This document shows positions 57,612-64,000 of a DNA stretch of 64,000 nucleotides, piece by piece; the stretch's first letter is position 1, and each line of letters begins with the position of its first letter. Origin of the DNA: Turnera subulata (lineage: Eukaryota > Streptophyta > Magnoliopsida > Malpighiales > Passifloraceae); the NCBI GenBank assembly GCA_028386065.3, contig JAKUCV010002775.1, forward strand, positions 67,383 through 131,382. The letters run 5' to 3'. Below the pieces are notes generated by a model. That model was not told the origin of the DNA and ran no database searches. It worked only from the letters and a program-made list of their open reading frames with translations. Both the position numbers and the translations under genes were made by a program.

Positions 57612-60487
57612 CCCTTTTCTCTTTGTATTCTCCGCCGCTCGCTACAGCCCCCTCTTCTTTCTCTTCCCTTCTCTTTTCTTTTCTCTCTCGCTGCCACAAA
57701 CACGCATGCCATCACCACCTTTCACCATCTTCTATTCCACATTGGGCCGCCGCTGTGTGCCTTCAAGTCGTCGCCGCCGTCTGTGGTCTTGAGTAGGGAG
57801 GTGTTCTGGAGGTTCGGTGCGCCTAAGCTTAGCGGAGACCTCGAGGACGGAGCTCGAGCTTCCGCCGTCGTGCACGCAAGTAAGCCACCGTCTTTCTCGC
57901 CTTCTCTTCCTCTTTGCTTTCTGTTCGTTGGCTTGGGTACCGATTTGGTTAATCGGGTATTTGTGTTTGTTGTTGGTGGTGGCGGACTGATTGCGTTTTG
58001 TGGGTTCGTCTTCGGCAGAGGGTAGTTGTGGATATCTTGTTTCTTCGCCTCAGATTTTGGTTGCCGGAAGAGGGGTAGTGGCTCTGAACTGGTGGTGAGG
58101 GTGCGGATCTGTCGCGTGGCTGCTCTGGTTGCTTTACTCCGCTAAGAATCTAATTTCTAAACTCGTCTTTTCTGTATTGACGCTTGGTGGTTGTTGTTTT
58201 TGTTAATTTGAATGTTGTCCTGCATCTCTCCAGGTTGGACAGTTTGGGGGTTGGAGGTTTCTGGACTGTTGTGGAAATTCCGGCTAGCTTGGGTTACTCT
58301 TCTGGCGAGGGTTTGCCGGAATCCGGCGTACAGGTTACTGGTCCGCCGAGCACGGTTCCAGTTTCGGTGTGGGAGATTGTTCTCAGGCTCTAAGGGTACC
58401 TTTTTCGTTGATATGTTTTTGTTCCCATTTATGGCATGTACTAATTGAAGGAGCATAATCGATATATCGGGAATTAACGGGTCTAGTGGAAACCATGAGC
58501 GGGGAGAGAGTGGCACGTGGCCGGAATGTTTTCCAACGTGCGTAGTATTTTAAGGTCGGATGGTATTGGACTCGGATTTAATTCTAGGTCGAGAGTTAGG
58601 AAAACCGGGCCAGGCCCATTTATGTTCTTTAAAACCCTTATGACCAAATGGATTTAATGAGAGTGGGCTTTAAGCCCAAAGACTTTTAAAAGTTAGTAGT
58701 GTACTTAATGGTTGGGCTTTAGGCCCAAAGATGATAATTTGGAGTAAATATGTAGTGGGCTTCAGGCTCAAGTACATACTTGGGTTGTAATGGTGCAATT
58801 GGGGATGTGGGCTTTAGGCCCAAGTGTAATTTTGGACTTAGTTGGGCTTTAAGCCTGTTAACCTTTGGCCCGTGACTTGGAGTTATAATTTTGGTGAGTG
58901 GAAGTGGATTAGTCTGTTAGGACTTTAACTCACGGTTGCAAGCATGCATAATTTATTTTATGGTTGAATATTTTTGTGAGAAATGGTGTCTACGTGTATA
59001 GGCACGAGATTTAACTCGGGAGCAGCAGGATCTAGTGCTGGACAGGCAGAGCGCCATCATAACTGAGGTGACTCTATATGACTTATATACTTGTACGCGA
59101 ATACTTGTTGGTGTGGTTAGGTAGTACTGCTTGCTGAGTATGCTTCATACTGTTGACTGTGTTGCGTACCTGGTTGTTTATGTGCTGAATCGCCATGACA
59201 ATAAATATGTGCTGTTTTGCCTAGTAATTCTCCTATGAGCTGTTATTGCCATGCTTGTGATATATGCTGTCTTGTTATATCCTGTTTATTATGAGCTTTA
59301 GGCTCAGTTTAGAGAACCTCTGTAATGGTACAAAACTTAGATACGACTTGAGGGGACACTTATACAATTTCATAATTGGTAACATAATGTACCTGAATAA
59401 TTATTAAGTTCTGTTGTGGGGTAGAAGACCGGTAGCACCGAGAGGGAAGAGAGGGTACCCCTCGGGTCCTGTTATTTTAGTGAATTGTATTCACAGAGAC
59501 GACGACGAGGGAATTGATGGGTACGCCCTCGGTTAGTATATTAGTGAGAGTACCCCTCAAAGAGCTGGCGCCTTGGGGATTTGTCGGGTGTACCCCTTTG
59601 TTATTTGTTATTATCCATTTCGTATGGTGAGAGCACCCCTCACAGAGCTGGCGACTTGGAGACTAACGGGTGTGCCCCAAGATTTTAAATTATATTTTTT
59701 TTTAAGAGAGCACCCCTTCTAGAGCTGTCGGCCACTTGTTTGTTAGTGGTTTTCTTTGTCGGAAGTTACCCTTTCCGGTGTTGATATTTGTACTGTATAT
59801 ATATATAACTATATTTGGGCATGCGCCCTAGGGAACTGGCCAGTCGCTACCGCGCCCGACGCACACAGTAGAGGGCCCTTAATAATGATTAGAATGTGAT
59901 AACCAGATAATTCACCTAACACTTGTATGTGTGGTATTTGACACATGTTGATCGTGTGTGTATACTTGTGCTTGTGGACTTACTCACCCTACGAGCCTCT
60001 CTTCATGTGCCTGTATGTTTGTCTTATATTGTACATTGAGTAAGCGACTCATATAAATCGCCACCGAGGTTTTACAGATCGTTAGTAGCTTGTTGATGGT
60101 TGCTCTTACCTCGGGTATCAGACTCTTTCATTTCAGTAGGTAGCTGCGTTTTCTTCCTGATGGATCTATAGAGTTGACACTTATATGTTCTACACTTGTC
60201 ATTGACATTATTTTTATTATTTTTCCGTTGCGTATTGTTGTCGGGATACTGTTTTAGTTTCTTGGATTTTGATCAGTTGTTGTTCCGGTTGGTTTAACCG
60301 GTGTTACTTTGGCTAGTTAAGCCTGATTTATATTTGACTCTTGTATCCCGATGTTTATTTTTGGTTACTCTGAGATATTGAGTTGATGTTTTTACACAGA
60401 GTTTGGCATCCCTGGTTTTAAGGGCATGTTGGACATTTTATAACTGTTTATATTTTCTATTATCGTGTTTGGGGTACGGTCGTTTCA
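57612..60487 (+). repeat. Tekay LTR, duplication unit B (5'-truncated)
   Basis: Aligned with 54257-57145 from CTTTTCTCTTTG onward, 2.88 kb, with many point differences. It lacks the U3 start and the TATA box. Confidence 0.9.
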
Positions 60488-61920
60488 GCTTGGTAGCGGA
60501 GCATGCTTTAGGTCTTTTGGGTTTTCAAACAAGTGTCTGTTGTGATTGTTGTGCATAAGCCTGTTCCAATTTTGTGTCATTTTTGTAAACTGTTTTTGAC
60601 AAGTTGCATTCTTATAGGCGTCGACATGGATCACCAGGATCAGCACAATCCTGAGGGGCACGCCCCTAGTCAAGTTTTCGACAACGTGTCGGTGATGCAG
60701 ATTCCCGTTGGACAAGGGAACGATAACGTGGTGCAGGATGATGCAGCAGGAGGACAGGTTCCTGTTAGGCAGGGAACATGAATGCAGCAGGGGTTGGTGC
60801 TGCGGGAACTGGACAACAAAATGTAGTACCTCCTGGTATGGACTCGGCGATGCTGCAGCAGTATCAGGCTTTTCTCTAGTGGCAGCAGTTTCAGCAGTTT
60901 CACCAGCATCAGCAGGGGGCACAACCAGGTACCTGCTGCAGATCCCATGATAGGTAGTTTGGAGAGTGGCTACAAGCACATCAACAAGTCGGGGATTGGT
61001 GTGTTCTCGGGCAAGGACAAGGTGAAGAAGCTGGCAGATATTTGGTTCAGACAGGTAGAGAATATGATGGAAAAGTTCACATGTCATCCAGTGTATCAGG
61101 CAAAGTATGTGGCCCACATGTTTACTAGTTATGCTCTGACATGGTGGCAGGAGCTGGTGGCAAATATGCCTAAACCAGTGGTGATGTCGTGGGAAGACTT
61201 CAAGGAGAGGTTCTATAAGGAGTTCCTTTCTATCATTTACCGGGAGGAGTTGAAGAGGCAGTTCCTTGACATCAGGCAGGGGGATGATGAGTCAGTCACT
61301 GCATTTCGGATTCGGTACAGCACTCTTCTCTCCTATGCCAAGGAGTTTATCCCAGTTGAGGAGACCAACTGCTGACGGTTTGTGAATGCCCTACGCCACA
61401 CCGTGGGGGCACCTGTGGCTAGTGGGAGGCACAAGACCTGGGATGCTGCTTGTGAGGCTGCAGTGGACACGGAGAGGATCCTTTTGGCAGCACAGTAGGC
61501 TCGAGCAACTGGACAGAAGAAGCGGGATGCATCTTTTCCAGACAGTAGTAGTCAGCCAAAGAGGCAGCTTACAGCTTCTAGTGGTGGTTATTCGGGTGGT
61601 TCTTCTTTCCGTGGGTCTAAGAAGAACTGGGGAAGTGGCTACGGAGGCGGATCAGGTAGATCGTCGGGTGGTCAGTTGCATCAGGATGTGTCCCATGGAC
61701 AGGATGTTTCAGAGCGCCCTCCACTCAAGTGCTGGGGTTGTGGGAAGTTCGGGCACATCAGGCCCAATTGCCCTGAGAAGTCTAGTGGTGGATCTCAGTA
61801 CAGAGTTCAAAGTTCTGTAGCTTCGGGCTCAGGCAGGGGCAATGGTTACAGAGGTCGTGGTCGTGGTAATGGATCTGGGGGCAGAGGTGGAGCAACACAG
61901 GCGGCTACACCTCGAGTTTA
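60488..61920 (+). pseudogene. gag of the second Tekay element, unit B
   Basis: PBS-like TTGGTAGCGGAGC at 60491. ATG 60626 gives MDHQDQHNPEGHAPSQVFDN, then a shift near 60770. TAG 60877 sits at the same codon as in unit A, so it predates the duplication. The capsid part runs from about 60950 (GVFSGKDKVKKLADIWFRQV, then YALTWWQELVANMPKPV and FRIRYSTLLSYAKEFIP). TGA 61373 (NC*RF) and TAG 61496 (AQ*ARA) follow. The zinc knuckle CWGCGKFGHIRPNC near 61735 is intact, followed by an R/G-rich tail. Confidence 0.88.
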
Positions 61921-64000
61921 TGCCATCACCAGAGACGAGGCTACTGATGCTCCAGAGGACATTGCAGGTATAATTATGATTTTTGGTCATCGTGCACATG
62001 CTTTGGCTGATCCAGGCTCTACATATTCCTTTGTTTCACGTGCATACATGACTGGACATGAATGTGATGATGATGACCTAGGTAGACCCTTGAGAGTTCG
62101 GTTACCTATGGGTAGTATAGTTAGTGCGGATCGGGTATGTAGGAATGTATCCGTTGAGTATGATGGTGAGTGTTTTCCCACTGATCTTAGTGTTATCGAT
62201 TTGAGTGAGTTTGATGCGATTCTAGGTATGGATTGGTTGTCTAGACACCAAGCAGTGGTAGATTGCCGAGCCAAGAAAATGGCATTGTGTTCTCTTTTAG
62301 GGCGTAGATTGGTGTTTGTTGGGGAGCGGAGAGCTCTTTCTGCTTGTTGTATATCAACTATGTAGGCTTTCAGATGATTCGGGAAGGATATGATGCGTTC
62401 CTTGTCCATGTGATGGACTCTACGGTACCATTGTCGGGTTTGGAGGATATCCCAATAGTGAGGGAGTTTCCAGACGTTTTTTCCTAACGAGTTACAAGGT
62501 TTACCTCCGAAGCGAGAGGTGGAGTACATAGTGGACTTGGTACCGGGAGCTGCTCCTATCTCTATTCCACCCTACAGGATGGCTCCGACTGAACTTCAGG
62601 AGTTGAAGATGTGGTTGGAGGAGTTTCTAGAAAAGGGTTTTATTAGACCGAGCACTTCACCTTGGGGTGCCCCGGTCTTGTTTGTTATGAAGAAGGATGG
62701 TAGTATTCGGATGTGTGTGGACTACAGGCAGTTGAACAAGGTAATTGTGAAGAACAAGTATCCGTTACCTAGGATTGATGACTTATTTGATCAGTTGCAG
62801 GGAGCATCTGTGTTCTCAAAGATCGACTTGCGATCCGATTACCATCAGGTCAGGATTGGAGAACAGGACATACCAAAGACTACTTTTCGCACTCGGTATG
62901 GTCACTATGAATTTGTTGTGGTTCCTTTCGGGTTGACAAATGCTCCTGCAGTGTTCATGTGTGTGATGCATGGGGTGTTCCATGAGTTCCTGGATCGGTT
63001 TGTGGTTGTTTTCATTAATGATTTTCTGGTCTACTCAAAGAGTAAGGCCGAGCATGAGGAGCATTTGAGGATGGTGTTGAAGAGACTGTGGGAGAAACAA
63101 CTCCATGCCAAACTCAGTAAGTGCGAGTTTTGGCTGGATGAGGTTACTTTCCTCGGGCATATAGTGTCGGGTGAAGGTATTAAGGTGGACTCGGCTAACG
63201 TTAAGGCGGTTATGGAGTGGGAACCACCGAAGAATGCATCTGAGGTGCGGAGTTTTCTTGGACTTACTGGTTACTATCGCAGGTTCATTGAGGGTTTTTC
63301 CTTGATAGCGGGTCCCATTACTAAGTTGTTGAGGAAATACTGCTCTTATATGTGGGATGGTCGTTGCCAGCAGAGTTTTGAGGAGCTGAAGAGTCGGTTG
63401 ACTTCTGCATCAGTGTTGATAGTTCCTATACCCGGTGTGGAGTACACGGTGTTTAGTGATGCCTCTGGTTTGGGTTTGGGTTGTGTGTTGATGCAGAAGG
63501 GTCGGCTGATTGCCTATGCTTCTAGGCAGTTGAGGGCTCATGAGAAGAATTATCCAACCCATGATTTGGAGTTAGCTGTTGTGGTCTTTGCATTGAAGAT
63601 TTGGAGACACCATCTTTTCGGGAGAAGTGTCGGATTTTCACGGATCACAAGAGCTTAAAGTACATCATGACCTAGAAGGAGCTCAATATGAGGCAGAGGC
63701 ATTGGATCGAGCTCTAGAAGGATTATAATTGTACTATTGAGTACCATCCGGGAAAGGCTAATGTGGTTGCGGACGCTTTGAGCCGGAAGAGAGTTTTTTC
63801 TGCAGATGAGGAGCCGGTTTCCTTTGATTTGCCATCTTTGTTGGAGTTGAGGTCTTTAGTTGCCCAGTTGGAGGTTGATGATACCGGGGCTTTGTTGGCC
63901 AGTTTGAGCATCCGACCAATCTTGCGGGATAAGATTATGGAGTTGCAGTTCGGTGACCCTCATCTGGCGGAGTTGCGAGTTAAGGCCCTCGGTGGAGAGA
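61921..64000 (+). pseudogene. Protease, reverse transcriptase and RNase H of the second Tekay element (partial)
   Basis: Protease ALADPGSTYSF then [13 protein letters not shown] 62363, a 1-nt loss near 62373 and a 1-nt gain near 62480 disturb the linker. RT is open from 62519: [65 protein letters not shown]. The catalytic motif is FINDFLVYS: codon 63017-63019 is Asn where FIDD is required. RNase [17 protein letters not shown] follows. A 1-nt loss near 63621 shifts the frame, after which [14 protein letters not shown] 63673, TAG 63715 and [17 protein letters not shown] are read to the window edge. Integrase would lie beyond 64000. Confidence 0.9.

Larger units (their letters stand above)
53906..64000 (+). 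mobile_element. Second Tekay-type chromovirus, with internal tandem duplication, runs off the window
   Basis: Plus-strand order: LTR (start lost), PBS, gag start, a second partial LTR, PBS, gag, protease, RT and RNase H to the edge. The protein is close to the 6.9-17 kb element throughout. Its LTR belongs to a different subfamily: ends GGTCGTTTCA rather than GGGTGTTTCA. The first 20-30 bp of the left LTR is missing at the junction with the Sirevirus gag, so no target duplication is visible. Confidence 0.9.

Noticed and set aside
61987..62529. 180-codon minus-strand ORF over the Tekay protease
   Set aside because: Antisense shadow of the clearly homologous protease frame.

Overview
The window looks like gene-poor, transposon-packed nuclear DNA of a flowering plant, most likely a eudicot. 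The evidence is one spliced chloroplast-type gene at the left edge, plant-specific LTR retrotransposon lineages (Sirevirus-type Ty1/copia and chromodomain-bearing Tekay-type Ty3/gypsy), foldback MITEs, and Tat/Ogre-like LTR remnants. No bacterial operons, CRISPR arrays, rRNA or tRNA genes are visible.

Layout. 1-1101 (minus): the 5' part of a nuclear gene for a DnaJ-like CxxCxGxG zinc-finger protein with a probable plastid transit peptide, and a cluster of TGGGCY promoter motifs just upstream. 2013-2840 (plus): an 830-bp retroposed insert with a poly(A) tail and a 12-bp target-site duplication. 3557-28233: a four-level nest. A Tat/Ogre-like LTR remnant is split by a complete Sirevirus (4829-26628, TSD AGGGC). 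The 3' region of the Sirevirus holds two foldback MITEs. The second MITE is split by a Tekay chromovirus (6918-16970, TSD GCAGC). 28234-38950: fragments of several LTR elements, including a copia gag start (30000-30272) and a probable non-autonomous element with a PBS, PPT and repeated LTR ends (31581-36259). 38960-42880: a degenerate minisatellite split by a solo Tekay-type LTR (39427-42582, TSD CTCAA). 44011-45414: PBS plus a complete Tat-like LTR. 46189-53905: a second, badly decayed Sirevirus, cut off inside gag. 53906-64000: a second Tekay element on the plus strand, containing a 3.35-kb tandem duplication (LTR plus gag start) and running off the right edge.

Functionally the elements follow retrotransposon logic: an LTR promoter, a tRNA primer site, gag (capsid and zinc knuckle), protease, reverse transcriptase, RNase H and integrase, with the integrase before RT in copia and after RNase H in gypsy. 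Both Sireviruses add an acidic extra ORF 3' of pol. None looks autonomous now. Frameshifts, changed catalytic residues and many in-frame TAG codons where relatives read CAG suggest long silencing by cytosine methylation.

The most interesting non-coding signals are two. First, short perfect hairpins recur in the Sirevirus LTR and internal DNA; their arm sequence differs between the three Sirevirus families seen here while their place in the LTR is kept. Second, all Tekay-type LTRs carry clusters of GGGCYTNRRGCCC palindromes, which resemble back-to-back site II elements.
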